A stretch of DNA of 64,000 bases from Myxococcales bacterium (GCA_947473045.1 CANJCO010000019.1:16241-80240), one strand, 5' to 3'. Positions 44,395 through 55,400 are shown, counted from the stretch's first letter. The notes: generated from the sequence alone by a model not told the origin. Numbers and translations: made by a program.

Positions 44395-46104
44395 ATGCGC
44401 TTTCGCCTCGCTCTGGCATTCGCCGCACCAATCGTGGTTGCCGCCTGTGGTCGCCCTCTTCAAAAGCAACCCGCCGTGGTTGCCGCGCCCGCGCCCGCGA
44501 CGATCACCGTGGGCATCGTCGTCGATCAACTCGCTGCGTGGATCGCCGACGAGCGGCTCGGCGAGCTGCCTGACAGCGGCGGTTTCGCGCGGCTTCGGCG
44601 GGAGGGCGCCTACGCGCGCGACGTGCGCTACGCGCATGCGGTGACCGACACCGCGCCGGGACACGCGGCGCTCTACACGGGCAAAGTCCCGCGCGAGTCG
44701 GGCATCTACGCCAACGAGGTGTTCGAGGGTGACGCGGGCCCCGTGCGCGCGATCGTGTTCGACGCCACGAAGAACCTCGTCGGCGAAGGTGGGCCTGCGT
44801 CTGCCCCGGGGGCCTCGCTCGCGCGGCTCGACGTGCCGACGCTGGCCGACACCCTGCGATCGGTGCGTCCGGACGCCGACATCGTGGCGATCTCGGTCAA
44901 GGACCGCGGCGCGCTGTTCGGGGGAGGGCGCGCGCCGAACGCGTCGCTGTGGTTCGACTCGAAATCCGACGCGTTCGTGACCTCGACCGCGTTCGCCCAG
45001 GCCCTGCCGACGTGGGCGCGCGAGCACGCTTCGCACGCTTCGCTCGAAGCCCTCAGAGCGCCTGCGTGGACGCTGCTCGACCCCGGGTGGGTCTCGTCGC
45101 ATGCGCGCACCGCCGACGCGCAGCTGGGCGAAGGCGACGACAACGGCTACGGGACCACGTTCCCGCACCTCGTTTCGGCCTCGAAAAAGCCGGGCGCCGC
45201 GTTTCGTACCAGCCCGTACGCCGACGTCGCCGTCGTTCGGCTCGCCATCGACGCCATCGCGGCGCACGATCCGAAGAAGCCGATGCTGCTCGCGCTCTCA
45301 CTGTCGGCCAACGACACGATCGGCCACTTGTTTGGCCCCGATTCGTGGGAGGCGTGGGACAACTTGCGCCGCCTCGACGTGGCGCTCGCGGCCCTGTTCG
45401 CGGCGCTCGACGCGAAGGTCGGCGAGGAGCGGTGGTCGGTCGCGCTCACGGGCGACCACGGCGCCTCCACGCTGCCCGAGGCGGCCGATGTGGCGAGGCC
45501 CTGGTGTGCGTCATCGACGCCCGACTTCTGGGAGCGACCGTGCGGCCCGCTCGGCCGAGTCGTCGGTGACGTGCTCGCCGACTCCGTCGAGGCCGAGGTT
45601 CGCAAGTCGCTCGGCAAGGCGGCGCCGCCGGGGCGAATCGTCCGCGGGATCATCGATCCATATTTGTATTTTACACATGAAGTGCTCGCGCTCCCCGAGG
45701 CCGAGCGCGCGACCGTCGAAGCGGCCGTGCGCGCCGCGCTGCTCGCCACCGCCGGCGTGGCAGGGGTCACGGCCTACGCGCCCGCGGAGTGCCCGCCTGC
45801 GCGCAGCGAGTCGATCGACGCGCTCGTGTGCCGGAGTACCTCCGCGAAAACAGCGGGTGCGCTGTATATCGTCACCAAGCCCGGATATTTTTTCGACGCC
45901 GGATACGTTGTCGGCAAAGGCTCGAGTCACGGCGCGCCCTACCTCTACACGCGATCAGTGCCGCTGCTGGTGCGCTCGCCCCACCGCGTGGTGCCGGGCA
46001 CGGTCGACCGCGCCCCGCGTCCTTTCACGGCGTTCGCGTCGTCGCTCGCGGCGATGCTGCGCCTTCGCTTTACGTCACCGCCCGAAGACAGCCTCGTTCA
46101 CTGA
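44395..46104 (+). CDS. Alkaline phosphatase superfamily lipoprotein (NPP/PafA-like)
   Basis: The 569-residue protein has a lipoprotein signal ending VVAAC. Superfamily landmarks are GIVVDQLAAW (Asp44, first metal site), the Thr86 nucleophile in TDTAPGHAALYTG, SANDTIGHLFGPDS (metal ligands), LTGDHGAST (second metal site) and KGSSHGAPYLYTRSVPLLV. It should hydrolyse phosphomono- or diesters at the envelope, as PafA and nucleotide pyrophosphatases do. The sequence does not settle which. The gene is convergent with the following lipoprotein (13 bp apart) and preceded by tRNA-Ala on the other strand. Confidence 0.88.
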   Translation: MRFRLALAFAAPIVVAACGRPLQKQPAVVAAPAPATITVGIVVDQLAAWIADERLGELPDSGGFARLRREGAYARDVRYAHAVTDTAPGHAALYTGKVPRESGIYANEVFEGDAGPVRAIVFDATKNLVGEGGPASAPGASLARLDVPTLADTLRSVRPDADIVAISVKDRGALFGGGRAPNASLWFDSKSDAFVTSTAFAQALPTWAREHASHASLEALRAPAWTLLDPGWVSSHARTADAQLGEGDDNGYGTTFPHLVSASKKPGAAFRTSPYADVAVVRLAIDAIAAHDPKKPMLLALSLSANDTIGHLFGPDSWEAWDNLRRLDVALAALFAALDAKVGEERWSVALTGDHGASTLPEAADVARPWCASSTPDFWERPCGPLGRVVGDVLADSVEAEVRKSLGKAAPPGRIVRGIIDPYLYFTHEVLALPEAERATVEAAVRAALLATAGVAGVTAYAPAECPPARSESIDALVCRSTSAKTAGALYIVTKPGYFFDAGYVVGKGSSHGAPYLYTRSVPLLVRSPHRVVPGTVDRAPRPFTAFASSLAAMLRLRFTSPPEDSLVH

Positions 46105-46117
46105 GCGTCGTCGCGCG

Positions 46118-46870
46118 TTACTCGCGGAGTTTACGGGCGGGTGACGGTGCCGACAGCAGCACGCGCGCCTGCGTGGCGCGCATCGCCCCTGCTTCGAAGG
46201 CCCGGGCCGCGAGGGCCAGATCGAACACCAGTCCCCATTTCACGGCGTCGTCTGCGCCGAGGAAGTACACTTGGGAGTCGCACGAGGCGGAGGCCTTGCG
46301 CATGCCCTCCGAGCCCAGGGTCAAGTCGGGACCGGCCATGCCGTGTGCAAACCGCTGGGCGCTGCCGCCGCCTGCGGCCCAGACCGTGATCGCGGAGTCT
46401 TTGCCGACCATGGCCACGACGCTGCACGGGGCGGGCGCGGCCGCGTCGAACTCGACCACGAGCTCTCCGATCACGCTGCGCTCCCGCGTGGCGGTTCGCA
46501 GCACTGCGCCCCTGGCTCCGGCCGCTTTGAGCGCGGCGAGCGCGGTCGACACGCGCGGCATCGTCGCGTTGCGCATCGCCTCTACCGGCATCATCGATCC
46601 GCGCACTTTCGGGCTGCCTTCGAGCGCCGCGGTGAGCTTGCCTCTGGCGTCTCCCGAAAAGTCGATGCGCATGCCGGCGAGCGTGGCCGCGGCCTCGTCG
46701 ACGTTCAGCGAGGGGAGCGTGTCTGCCGCCGGCGGCGCTGCAGCGCGCGCGCTCGCGGTGACCTTCGGCGGGGCGTCGGGCTGCGGCTTTGCGTCGGCTG
46801 CGGACTTGTCGTCGCAGGCGGCTGCTGCGACGGCGAACGCGAACAGAGCTGCGAAAAGGCTGCGCTTCAT
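46118..46870 (-). CDS. Hypothetical lipoprotein
   Basis: The 250-residue protein has a signal peptide ending AAAAC (MKRSLFAALFAFAVAAAAC). An Ala/Pro/Asp-rich spacer follows, then a ~190-residue domain (LNVDEAAATLAGMRIDFSGDARGKL..., RERSVIGELVVEFDAAAPAPCSVVAMVGKDSAITVWAAGG..., ASCDSQVYFLGADDAVKWGLVFDLAL). The strand-helix alternation with LGADDAVKWGLVFDL faintly recalls ExbD/TolR periplasmic domains, but no TM-D motif exists, so I leave it unassigned. It lies 59 bp downstream of the gene at 46930-48576 and is likely co-transcribed. Confidence 0.7.
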   Translation of the reverse strand: MKRSLFAALFAFAVAAAACDDKSAADAKPQPDAPPKVTASARAAAPPAADTLPSLNVDEAAATLAGMRIDFSGDARGKLTAALEGSPKVRGSMMPVEAMRNATMPRVSTALAALKAAGARGAVLRTATRERSVIGELVVEFDAAAPAPCSVVAMVGKDSAITVWAAGGGSAQRFAHGMAGPDLTLGSEGMRKASASCDSQVYFLGADDAVKWGLVFDLALAARAFEAGAMRATQARVLLSAPSPARKLRE

Positions 46871-46929
46871 GCGCGGCAGTGTCTCTCAAACAGGCTCGCT
46901 GCGCGCGACAAATGCGCGTGCGCCCCGTG

Positions 46930-48576
46930 TCAGCGTGGGCCCTCGACTTCGAGCCATCGCACCATCGCGCTGCCGGCGTGTTGGGCGTAGTCGATGCGCA
47001 GCTGCCAATCGACCTCGCTGCCGGGAAACGCGCCGCTCACAGCGTCCGGATCCGCCATGAGGTGCGTGTATTGTCCATGCAGTTGCTGGCGCACGAGCAG
47101 CGCCATCGCGCGGCGCAGCTGGGCAGCGAGCGGCGCTGTCCGCGCAGCGGGCGCGTGGTCTTTGCGCAGGGCTTCGAGGGTGGCCACGCCGGCCTCGCAC
47201 CGACTCGCCACCGGAGTGAGCCTCGGCGTGACGACGGGGCCCACACCGATGGCGCCGTCGGAATCATACGAGCTGTCACCCTCGCGCATTTGCAGCACCC
47301 TGCCGAACGCCTGCCAGCGCTCACAGAAATCGAGGGCGCCGCGATCGGGGGCGCGATCCCACAAATCTCCCATCGCCTGACACGTCCAGTGCTCCTCGCC
47401 AAAGTAGTAGCGGTCGCCGAAGAAGTGCCACGCGGGCCCTACCAGGTGGGCGAGGCCTCTCGAGGCGGCCGCGAGGTAGCGCGTGTCGCCGGTCACGAGG
47501 TGCGCCCGCGACAAAGCGAGCGTGGCCTCTCCCGAGAAATAGAGAAACTGCACGTTTACGCCAGCGCCTTCGAGGGTGAGCTGGTGCATGAACTCGCCGT
47601 CGGGTCGCTGCTGCGAAAGCAGCGTCTCGGCCAGCGCGCGCACTTGCGTCCCCGCGTCGGAGGCGAGCCCCGTTCGCGCGGCCTCGGCGAACGCCACGGT
47701 CGCGAGCGCAACGGAGCCGAGCTCGAAATCGCCGGCGTCGGCGTCGCCGATGCACACGTGGTCGCCGCAGCGCTGAAGGGCGTGATCGCGCAGCTGCGAC
47801 AGCGCGCGCCTCGCGGCGCTCTTCACTTCGGCCGAATCGGTCGTGTGGGCGGCCTGCACGAGAAAATAGGTGGCGCCGGCGTGGCGTGGCCAGTCGTAGC
47901 CGAGCAGTGTTTTGTTGCTGCCCGCGTCGATCAGGTACCGAAAGCGTCCTTCAGGGGAGACCCCCCGCGCGAGGTGCAGGGCGGCCTGCCGCGCGCTGCG
48001 CTGCACGTCGTTCGCAGTCAGTGACTCGGCGGTCGCGAGCGAGGGCGGGAGCGAGCCTGGCACGTGTCGCTCCGTGCGGATGCGCGTGAAGGTCGCGCGA
48101 CCCGCGACCTCCGACGGCAGCACGCCAAGCTCGAGCGAGGCGAGCGCGAGCACGAGCCCTGCGTCGACGCCCACCGACAGACTCATCGAGTCGATCGACA
48201 GCCCGTGATCGTAGCCCTGTCGCAGCAGCAGCTCGTCGGGCGTGACGTATGCGGTCTTGCCGCCGAGGGTAACCTTCACGCCGTCTTTACCGCTCACGAA
48301 CGAGAGCGCGAAGGCGGGCCCCCACGCCGAAGCGACAGGCGACTCGGCGACGATTTGCTCGTAGGCGAGCATCCCGCCCTCGTAGAGATCGCTGACGAGC
48401 GCCGGATCTTCGCTCGCCACGACGCGCCGGCCGACGCGCTCTCCGCCCTTGTAGACCGACGCGATCAGCGCGCCGCGGATGGGCCGAAGCGAGACGGTCT
48501 GGCGAATCGCCGCGCCCCCGATGACCAGTATAAATGTGTAGAATGCAAGTAGCTGCAGCAGGCCCCGAAGCGACAC
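46930..48576 (-). CDS. Membrane-anchored alpha/alpha-toroid protein
   Basis: The protein has 548 residues from GTG 48576, with AGGA upstream. One N-terminal membrane helix (LLQLLAFYTFILVIGGAAI) anchors a large exported domain. Residues ~185-545 show repeating helix pairs with Trp/Gly turns (LIDAGSNKTLLGYDWPRHAGATYFLVQAAHTTDS, SQQRPDGEFMHQLTLEG, VQFLYFSGEATLALSRAHLVTGDTRYLAAASRGLAHL, HWTCQAMGDLWDRAPD), typical of six-hairpin toroids. Many polysaccharide lyases or hydrolases and terpene cyclases use this fold, but no catalytic residues can be named. A carbohydrate-active role is plausible. Confidence 0.7.
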   Translation of the reverse strand: MSLRGLLQLLAFYTFILVIGGAAIRQTVSLRPIRGALIASVYKGGERVGRRVVASEDPALVSDLYEGGMLAYEQIVAESPVASAWGPAFALSFVSGKDGVKVTLGGKTAYVTPDELLLRQGYDHGLSIDSMSLSVGVDAGLVLALASLELGVLPSEVAGRATFTRIRTERHVPGSLPPSLATAESLTANDVQRSARQAALHLARGVSPEGRFRYLIDAGSNKTLLGYDWPRHAGATYFLVQAAHTTDSAEVKSAARRALSQLRDHALQRCGDHVCIGDADAGDFELGSVALATVAFAEAARTGLASDAGTQVRALAETLLSQQRPDGEFMHQLTLEGAGVNVQFLYFSGEATLALSRAHLVTGDTRYLAAASRGLAHLVGPAWHFFGDRYYFGEEHWTCQAMGDLWDRAPDRGALDFCERWQAFGRVLQMREGDSSYDSDGAIGVGPVVTPRLTPVASRCEAGVATLEALRKDHAPAARTAPLAAQLRRAMALLVRQQLHGQYTHLMADPDAVSGAFPGSEVDWQLRIDYAQHAGSAMVRWLEVEGPR

Positions 48577-48652
48577 GCTTCAATCCTAGGAGCTGCGGCG
48601 CTCGCGCGAAAGTCGCTTGCGAAAGGCTCGACGTGAACGTAAGCCCTGCGTC

Positions 48653-49252
48653 GTGACGCCGCGTCTCGATCTTGCCTCTGTAGCTGGGCGCCTGCGCGCG
48701 CTCGCGGCCGCACCCCGCTCGGGCGACCACGGGCCGAGAGCCTCGGTGGCGCTCGTGCTCGCGCCCGGGGAGGCAGCCGCAGACGCGCGCCTGCTGTTCA
48801 TCAAGCGGTCCGATCGGCCCGGCGATCCGTGGTCGGGGCACGTCGCGTTTCCGGGCGGTCGCAGCGCGGCGGCCGACGCGTCGACGCTGCAAACGGCCAT
48901 CCGCGAGACGTACGAAGAAGTCGGCCTCGACCTCGCCGCGTGCGCCGATCACGTGGGCAGCCTCGAAGAGGTCCCCGCGATCGTTCGCGGCGTGCCGGTC
49001 GGGCTCACCATCGCGCCTTACGTTTTTGCGCTGCGCGAAGCCGCGCCCCGGCTCTTTCCCAACCATGAAGTCGCAGACACGCTGTGGGTGCCCCTCGGTC
49101 CCCTCGCGCGCGGCGAAGGTGCCTCGACTTTCATGTACGTGCACGATGGCAAGCCGCTCGAGCTGCCTTTTTTGCAGCTCGGCGAGCATCGCCTTTGGGG
49201 GCTCACCCACCGCATGGTGATCTCGCTGCTCGAAGCCATCTCGGCGGAGTAA
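48653..49252 (+). CDS. Nudix hydrolase, CoA diphosphatase type
   Basis: The protein has 199 residues from GTG 48653. The Nudix box appears as FPGGRSAAADASTLQTAIRETYEEVGL, with the REUxEExGU half intact and the preceding spacing typical of NUDT7/NUDT8/YeaB CoA diphosphatases. LLFIKRSDRPGDPWSGHVAF and VGLTIAPYVFAL are also characteristic. The enzyme would hydrolyse CoA or related nucleoside diphosphates in the cytoplasm. It is divergent from the toroid gene and 14 bp upstream of the VWA gene, so it probably forms an operon with it. A TTG at 48617 is an alternative start. Confidence 0.87.
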   Translation: MTPRLDLASVAGRLRALAAAPRSGDHGPRASVALVLAPGEAAADARLLFIKRSDRPGDPWSGHVAFPGGRSAAADASTLQTAIRETYEEVGLDLAACADHVGSLEEVPAIVRGVPVGLTIAPYVFALREAAPRLFPNHEVADTLWVPLGPLARGEGASTFMYVHDGKPLELPFLQLGEHRLWGLTHRMVISLLEAISAE

Positions 49253-49266
49253 CCTCGGTCGCGAGC

Positions 49267-50787
49267 ATGCCTGTTTCGCCCGCGCTGATGAGTGACGCGG
49301 CCGTCGTCGGGCCGCTCGGAGGCCTCGTGCTTTCGGCGGTGCGGGCGACGTCGCCGATGATGGTCGTGCGCGCGGCGCGTTGGTACCGCGATCTCGCGCG
49401 GCTCGGGCTTCACCTGCCGCTGTTCGTGGTGCACGACGTCGGGTTGCTCTTTGCCGCCCCGCGCGAGCAGCTCGACCTCGGCGAACGCGCCGTGACGGCG
49501 GCCGTGCTCGCCGCGCTCCCGCTCGCGGCCGCGCCGTTTCGGGCCTATCGCAGCGTGATCGACGAGATCGCGCAGAGCGAAGCCAGCGCGCGGGCCCGGT
49601 CGCTGCGTCTGTCGGACGACCTCATCGTAGTCGTGCTCGCGCGGGTGCTCGGCGCCATCGCGCCGGCCCTGACGCTCCCGCCCTACGCGGCCACGCTCCC
49701 GCTCGACCCTGAGCTTCCGCGCGCGATCGACGCGCAGCTCGAGGCGCTCTTCAAGGCGGCGCCGCGGACGTTCGAGCTCAGCGCGCTCGAGGCGCTGAAG
49801 CGCGCGCGACTGCACGTGCTCACCCTCGTGGACGCCCTCGATATCGACACGCTTCGCCTGCTCGGCATGCTCGGCGCCGAATCGGGCGCCGCCGGCGCGC
49901 TGGCCCACGTCGACCTGCTCGCGGCGATGAACAGCCCGGCGGCCAACGACATCGTCAACTTCTCGCTCGAGCTGCTCCCTTCGGTGCTCGAAACGCGCCG
50001 CAGCCACGCCACCGGTACGCACGCGGCGCACGGGTACGCGGGCATTGGCACCAAGGGCTCGCTCGACGCGATGGTGCTCACCGAGCTGGCGTGGGACGAC
50101 GCCGAGTTCGCGCGGCGCATGCTCGAAAACGAAGTATTGTATTATACACGTGAGCAGGCCCCTGACGAGGCGCGGCGGCTGCACTACCTGCTCATCGACG
50201 CGTCGGCCAGCATGCGCGGCGAGCGTCAGGTGTTCGCGCGCGGGCTGGCGCTGGCGCTGGCCAAAAAGCTCCAGCTTGCCGGCGAAGAAGTGTGGCTGCG
50301 CTTCTTCGATTCGCGCCTTTACGACGTGCAGCGACCGCGCCCCGGGCAGCTCCCCGCTGCGCATGTGCTCTCCTTCAAGGGCGAGCGGGGACGCAATCCG
50401 GCGCGCGTGTTCGCGCAGCTCGCCACGGAGCTCGCCTTGCTCCGCGCGCGCGACGAGCGCGATCCCGTCGTGCACTTGATCACCCACGCGGCGCTGCACG
50501 TCCCGAGAGCGCTCGTGACCGAAGTGCGCGCGCAGGCGCACCTTTTTGGCGTGTTTATTCTTCCGAGCGGAGGCAAGCTCGATCTCGAGTACCTCGACTT
50601 GCTCGAAGGTCACGCCGTGGTCGACCACGCCACGCTTACGCAAAAAAACGCGCGCGCAGCTGCGGCGACCCGCATCGTCGACGACGCGAGCCGACTGGGC
50701 GCGACGCTCACGCCGCGCGAGGCGCCGAGAGCCTCGCCTTCGGGCGACGTGCCCGAGTCGCTTCGCGCGCCGCGCAGCGCGCCATAG
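49267..50787 (+). CDS. VWA (von Willebrand factor A) domain protein
   Basis: The protein has 506 residues from ATG 49267; MSDAAV at 49288 is an alternative start. The C-terminal domain carries the MIDAS motif DASASM (Asp311) with flanking strands LHYLLIDASASM, EEVWLRFFDSRLYD and VVHLITHAAL. The N-terminal ~290 residues are helical and unrecognised. It resembles bacterial CoxE/VWA proteins that pair with MoxR ATPases, but no MoxR is adjacent. It is cytoplasmic (no signal). It also contains one of the perfect TGTANNNTACA palindromes (50138-50148). It is convergent with the membrane protein, 31 bp apart. Confidence 0.8.
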   Translation: MPVSPALMSDAAVVGPLGGLVLSAVRATSPMMVVRAARWYRDLARLGLHLPLFVVHDVGLLFAAPREQLDLGERAVTAAVLAALPLAAAPFRAYRSVIDEIAQSEASARARSLRLSDDLIVVVLARVLGAIAPALTLPPYAATLPLDPELPRAIDAQLEALFKAAPRTFELSALEALKRARLHVLTLVDALDIDTLRLLGMLGAESGAAGALAHVDLLAAMNSPAANDIVNFSLELLPSVLETRRSHATGTHAAHGYAGIGTKGSLDAMVLTELAWDDAEFARRMLENEVLYYTREQAPDEARRLHYLLIDASASMRGERQVFARGLALALAKKLQLAGEEVWLRFFDSRLYDVQRPRPGQLPAAHVLSFKGERGRNPARVFAQLATELALLRARDERDPVVHLITHAALHVPRALVTEVRAQAHLFGVFILPSGGKLDLEYLDLLEGHAVVDHATLTQKNARAAAATRIVDDASRLGATLTPREAPRASPSGDVPESLRAPRSAP

Positions 50788-50818
50788 TTGCGAAAAGAAG
50801 CCTGCCGCCCGCGGGCCG

Positions 50819-52309
50819 TCAGTCGTCGCCTTCGTCGTCACGTGCTTCGTGCGGCGAGGGCGCCTGCTTCGGCCAGGGGTGGGTGATCGCCGCAAAACCA
50901 AGCGCGCAAGTGACGAGCACCAGGCCGAGCACCAGCGACGAGCGCCGCGCGATGGCCTTTCGAAGCGCCTCGCGCGGGTCGACGTCGCCGTCGGTGGCGA
51001 ACACGAGCGTCTCGCTGCCCGCTGCGGCGCGCGGAGCCAGCGACTGGGTCTCGCCGCGCCGCAGCATGCCGACCACGATCGCTTGCGCCCCGTCTGACAC
51101 CACGTCGGCGTACGCTGCCGCCGGCTTCCTGTCGCGGGAGGGCCTGTTCCTTTTGTCGGGTAGCGCCCGCTGCGTGCTGGCCCAAATAGCGGCGCCGGGG
51201 TCGACTTCAAGCTGGCCGTGTTCGCCATCGAGGCGGAGCGCGCGTGACGCGTGCGTCCAGTGTTCGATGTAGGGCGACGAATCGCCGTCGAATTCGAGCT
51301 CGAGCAGCGAAGCGAGCGCCGAAGGCTCGCCGCACACGATCGCCGGCCTCGCGACGGCTACGCGCCCCGTCGCCGCGATGGTCGCACCGTTTCGCGTGTC
51401 ATCGGACAGCCGCGGCGTCTGGAGCATGGCGAGCGCCATGGCGTTGCTGCGCGCGTCCCTCCGCACGACGCGCCACGCGAGCAGAGCCGTCCAGACGGCG
51501 GCGCAGGCGACGCACCAGGGCGCGGCGCCGAGCCCCCACGCGAACACGGTGTTCGTCAAGTCGAAGGGTGCGCCCATCCACATGGCCAGAGCGGCTCCGC
51601 CAATCGCGACGTCGAGTCGCCAGCTCGGGCGCCGGTCGTCGAGCATTCCGTCGCCCAGCGCCGCGGAGCGAAACGACAGCTTGCGTGCATCGTGCGCGGC
51701 GGTCAGCGCGCTGGCGAGGCAAGCTACGCTGAGCGCGGCGAGGTCGACCCTTATCGGAGTGTGCAGCGGCAGCGCGGCCGCGACTCCAGCCGCCACGCTG
51801 CAAACGACGAAGCCTCTTCCGAGCGGCCCGAGCGGGCGTTTCGACAGGCGCGGGACTGCGGCTGTGGGGTTGCCGTCGGGCGTTTTTGCTACAACGTGCG
51901 GCGGCGCGACGGCCGCGCTGAGGCGCGCGGATGCGTTTTCGCCCCAGGCGATCGCAGTGGCCTTGACGTGGGTGATTTCGAACTGGGTGGCCTCGCGCAA
52001 GCTCGCGACCTCCGCGCGCGGAGCCCGCGCGATGACTTCGCCCGTCAGCGCTACAAACTCGCCGTCTTCGAGGTCGAGGTCGCCCGCGACGACGATCAGC
52101 GCGGCGTCGTGCTCGACGACGAGCGCGCGCTCCCCGTCGCGCTCGAGCCCGAACGAGCCCGGTCCCTTCGCGAGGGTGCGCGCCTCGCCAGCAAACCGCA
52201 GTCGGCCCATCAGTCGAACGCGCTCGGGCGCGGGCGCTGCGACGCGCTCGGGCGCGGGCGGGCGAATCGCCGCGGGTCGTTCTTTCGCCTTGCGTCTTCC
52301 GCGGGACAT
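50819..52309 (-). CDS. Multi-pass membrane protein of unknown function
   Basis: The protein has 496 residues from ATG 52309. A basic Pro-rich N-terminus precedes a soluble region (~30-155) with beta-type sequence (ALIVVAGDLDLEDGEFVALTGEVI). Membrane segments occur at ~165-182, ~187-205, ~235-247 and ~254-280. A second soluble region and a last membrane helix (LVLGLVLVTCALGFAAI, ~464-482) complete it. The split soluble/membrane layout and the VVAGDLDLEDGEFVALTGEV-type strand vaguely recall GIDE-domain proteins, but I would not assert this. It is divergent from the giant protein gene with ~170 bp between starts. Confidence 0.68.
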   Translation of the reverse strand: MSRGRRKAKERPAAIRPPAPERVAAPAPERVRLMGRLRFAGEARTLAKGPGSFGLERDGERALVVEHDAALIVVAGDLDLEDGEFVALTGEVIARAPRAEVASLREATQFEITHVKATAIAWGENASARLSAAVAPPHVVAKTPDGNPTAAVPRLSKRPLGPLGRGFVVCSVAAGVAAALPLHTPIRVDLAALSVACLASALTAAHDARKLSFRSAALGDGMLDDRRPSWRLDVAIGGAALAMWMGAPFDLTNTVFAWGLGAAPWCVACAAVWTALLAWRVVRRDARSNAMALAMLQTPRLSDDTRNGATIAATGRVAVARPAIVCGEPSALASLLELEFDGDSSPYIEHWTHASRALRLDGEHGQLEVDPGAAIWASTQRALPDKRNRPSRDRKPAAAYADVVSDGAQAIVVGMLRRGETQSLAPRAAAGSETLVFATDGDVDPREALRKAIARRSSLVLGLVLVTCALGFAAITHPWPKQAPSPHEARDDEGDD

Positions 52310-52477
52310 CGCACGCCAGCTTGGACGAAACCGCGCGTTTCGTCGACTTGCGCGGCCCGCGCTGCGACGTGGGTGTTCGCGCCGGCCCGGGCAGGCGGGG
52401 TGGGCTCGGCCGCAGCCAAGCGCGCCAGCGAATTCCGGAGCGCCCTGGAGCATGAGTGATACCGTCTGCTTGCTCGA

Positions 52478-55400
52478 ATGCCGACTGATCCCCCTCCCGC
52501 GTTGAGAGACGCCGACCTTCCGGCCGACCTCCAAAAGAAGGTCGACGACGTTCGCGAGGCGCTCTCGGGGGCGGCGAACGCGCGCATCGAGATGACCGAT
52601 CCGTCGATCGCGAAGGTGAAGTCAGACCTCTACGCGTTCTTCGAAGCGCATCCTGTATTTCGCGACTGCCTCGACAAGCGGATTCTGCGGCAGGCGCACA
52701 CGCCCACCGACACGCTGCTTCGCGGCGTGCTCAAGGCCCTCGATCGGCTCGCGGGGCTCAAGGCAGGCTCGGCGTCGCTGATCGCTGCGATCGACTCGCT
52801 CCTCGCCGAGACTGGGGCCGTGGTCGAAGTGCACGAAGCGCTAGGCGGAAAAGCGGCCGTAAAGGCCGATATCGTCAAGTTTCTGGAGAACCGAACTTAC
52901 TTCGATCAGGGCTTTCTTCGGCGCGCGCTGCGACCGGATCACACGCCCTCGACCGAGATCCTCACGGCCCTCGACGCCGCCTACAAAGCGGCCGAGGAGT
53001 CGGGCGATGCCGACCGACTCGCGAAGCTCGACAGCGTCTATGACGAGGCGAACGCGCTTGTTCCGAAGGCCCTGAAAACCCGCCTGAACGCGTTTTTTGT
53101 CGACGCGGGCCTGCCGCATCTGCACCCACGGGCGACTGCAAGCTTTGGGCGCGAACACGCTTCGATGGACGCGCTGATCGAGGCGCTCTTCGTCGTCGAA
53201 ACGGAGCTGCTCCGCATCGCCGAGCCTGCCGCGCTCGCCGCCGAGATCGCAGAGCTCACCCGAGCGCAGGAGCGCCTCGTCCGGCGGCGCACGGCCAAGA
53301 GCAACGTGGTTGGCGCGCTCGGTAAGGTCGCGGCGTTGCGCGCCGGGTTGGCCGCGTCCGGGCTCGTCACGCCAGGTTTGCAGGCTGAGTTCGACCGCAT
53401 CGCCGCCGAGGTCACGCGCCTCGAAGCCGCCCTGCAGACGCGGTTCGACGAGCTTACGGCGTTCGAAGAGACAACGCGGCGTCAGGACGCGCAAGTTGAC
53501 GAAACCGAGCGCAGCCTCGCCGCCAAGGAGGCGAAGCTCCACGTCCAACAACAGTACCATTGGTCTTATCGCAAGGAACGCGAGAGGCTCGCTCTCTTCG
53601 GCCATGGCTGGGGCCAAACGATCAATATCGACCCTCGCACCCTTGCCCGCATGCGGGAAGTGGAGAGCGCGCTCACCGATCTGGATCGCGAGATCGCTTC
53701 CCTGCGGGCTCGGCTGATTAAGGAAAAAGCGACCGCGGCCGACCTGCACGCGTCGACCGAGGCCATCGACGCGGTGACCGCCGCCGAAGACGAGCTGGCC
53801 GCCGCGCGGCGATCGCAGGCGTCAACGGCGACGCTCGCCGGGGCCACGAGAGCGTCGACGGTGAGCGCCACGGGCGTGGATGTGAGCGAGGCGTTTGCCG
53901 CCGGAATCAAGAGCGAGGCGATCGCTTTCCTCAAGGGCAATCCGCTGCTCTCGACGCTCGCTCCTTCCCGCCTGTTTCGCAACGATCACACGTCGGCGCA
54001 GGCGCTGGTCAAAGCGTTCAACGATGCCATCGCCCTCGTCAACGCCCAGGCTGCGCTCGCGGCGGCGGCGCTCCCCGAGGTGAAGCTTCGGCTCGTGGAG
54101 GCGATCGCGCTGGCAGAGACGATCGACACAAAAGCGACCGGCGAGTGGCGCCAATGGAAACAGGCGCTGGGCGCCTACATGAGTAACAAGGGGCTTGAAT
54201 CGAGCTGGTGGAACGAGGGCATGCGCACGGAGACGTCTGCGGCGCTCCTCCTTCGCATCGACCGGCACTTGGCGCCGGGCGGGACGGTCATGGCTGCCGA
54301 TGTGCGCGCGCACCTTCTCACCGAGCGGTCGAAGCTAAACGCGCGCGTGAATCGCAGGGCCGTGAAAAATGGGCTCGTGGCGTGGTTCGACGCCAATCCC
54401 GCGTGGGCTCACGTGCGCCCGCGAAGCAGCGCGTACGCGCGGCGCAACCGGGCCTCGTCGAGGGCGCTCGCCGCGGCGTTCACGCAGATCGCGGAGCAAC
54501 TCGAGCAGCTGGCGGGCACGGCTCCGGCGGCTGATCCGCCCGAGCCGACGCTGCTGTCGCGACTGACCACCTATCGCAACCAACTCGATGCGCGCTCGGA
54601 GCTCGCCGGCAAAGTTGAGGCTGCGGAGCGCGAAGCGAAAGAGCTCCAGGGGCTCGTCGAGGGGCGCAAGGTGACGCTCGACGTGTTCGTGACGTCGCGG
54701 CTCGAATCCATCGCGACGTTCGAGACTGCCCGCGTCACGCGCGCCGCGAGGGTCGTCACGCTGACTGACGAGCTCGAAGTGGCTCGCACTGCGGCCGACA
54801 GCGACGCAGGCCTCGACGCAGCGGTCAACCGTCTCGACGCCGCCGAGGAGGCGCTCGACGACCTGGCGACCGATCCAGAGAGCGATGCCGAGCGCGCGGC
54901 CGCCTTCGATGCGCTGGCGCTCGCGCGAAAGCCGGCCCTGGCGCGGGTGGCCAGTCTCGAAGCGCAGCTCGCCGCGCTCGACCACGAAGAGCAGCTCGCG
55001 AGCGAGGAGATCAAGAGCCTCGCGGAATTCGTCGCGGTCGCCAAAACGCAGCAGGCGGCGCTCCAGGCGCTCGCGCTCGAAGTCGACGAGATCTCCGCCG
55101 TGGGAACCGCCGCCCCGAAGGTTGCGGGCCGTGCGCTGCTCGCGGGGCGTCCGCTGGTGCGCGATTTGCTCCCTGCCAAGTGGTTTCGCGAAGCGCACAC
55201 TCCGGGGGCGGAGCTCGAGGCCGCGTTCGTCGCCGCGATCGCGCGACTCAACGCGCTCAGCGCGGGCGCGTCGCCGACGCGATGGGTCGACAAAGTGGTC
55301 GCGCTTCGGGCGCGCGCCGTGAGAGCAAAGGCGCTCGTGGTCTCCGGCGAAGCAAAGGCCGCGGCGAAACACAGCATCATGGCGGCGATTCAAAGCGACG